Shown here one piece after another: positions 13,622 to 13,661 of a stretch of 13,661 bases of DNA. Position 1 is the stretch's first letter, and every line of letters starts with the position of its first letter. The position numbers and the translations under genes were made by a program. Source of the DNA: DUPQ01 sp964563155 (lineage in GTDB: Bacteria > Bacillota > Clostridia > DUPQ01). Where the stretch lies: contig CAZLVL010000029.1 of assembly GCA_964563155.1 (NCBI GenBank), positions 1 through 13,661 of the forward strand. The letters run 5' to 3'. The notes beneath the pieces were generated by a model. The model worked only from the letters and a program-made list of their open reading frames with translations. It made no database searches and was not told the origin of the DNA.

Positions 13622-13661
13622 TTAGAAGCTGTCGAAAATCAGTAAGAAAAAGTGATTGACA

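Overview
The window looks like chromosomal DNA from a low-GC, Gram-positive anaerobe (Clostridia or Tissierellia-like). The reasons are strong AT bias, AGA/ATA-rich codon use, AGGAGG-type ribosome binding sites, class 1B PyrD/PyrK, PyrR attenuation and a CtsR-type heat-shock operator. The species cannot be named from the sequence alone.

Left part (1-4062). A degraded 3' end of a small membrane-protein gene (to 226) is followed by an intact gene for a YhfC-family intramembrane protease-like protein (518-1288). An insertion sequence of about 1.93 kb with an IS1634/IS1549-type DDE transposase on the minus strand follows (1334-3262). It lies between two base-for-base identical direct repeats of 800 bp (534-1333 and 3263-4062). 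The simplest reading is one recent insertion that made an exceptionally long target duplication, which this IS family is known for. The duplication left a 5'-truncated second yhfC copy and rebuilt the promoter in front of the pyrimidine operon, whose -10 box lies exactly on the junction.

Centre (4035-11642). This is a nine-gene de novo UMP operon: pyrR, uraA, pyrC, pyrK, pyrD, pyrF, pyrE, pyrB, pyrI. It is preceded by a PyrR-type attenuator with a binding hairpin, an antiterminator and an intrinsic terminator ending in T8. The genes overlap or nearly touch, apart from a 59-bp uraA-pyrC gap that holds a GC-rich hairpin. Order along the pathway: PyrBI makes carbamoyl aspartate, PyrC dihydroorotate, PyrDK orotate, PyrE OMP and PyrF UMP. 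UraA imports uracil, and PyrR senses UMP/UTP and can also salvage uracil. The carbamoyl-phosphate synthase genes are not present.

Right part (11647-13661). A tRNA-dihydrouridine synthase gene has its own promoter placed so that its mRNA may be leaderless. After a terminator comes a small heat-shock protein gene with an extended -10 promoter and a perfect CtsR operator. The last ~270 bp hold no gene but carry a strong outward-facing promoter, and a second TTGACA occupies the last six bases.

I found no CRISPR array, tRNA, rRNA or new multi-gene defence system. The most unusual feature is the 800-bp duplication around the IS and its effect on the pyr promoter.
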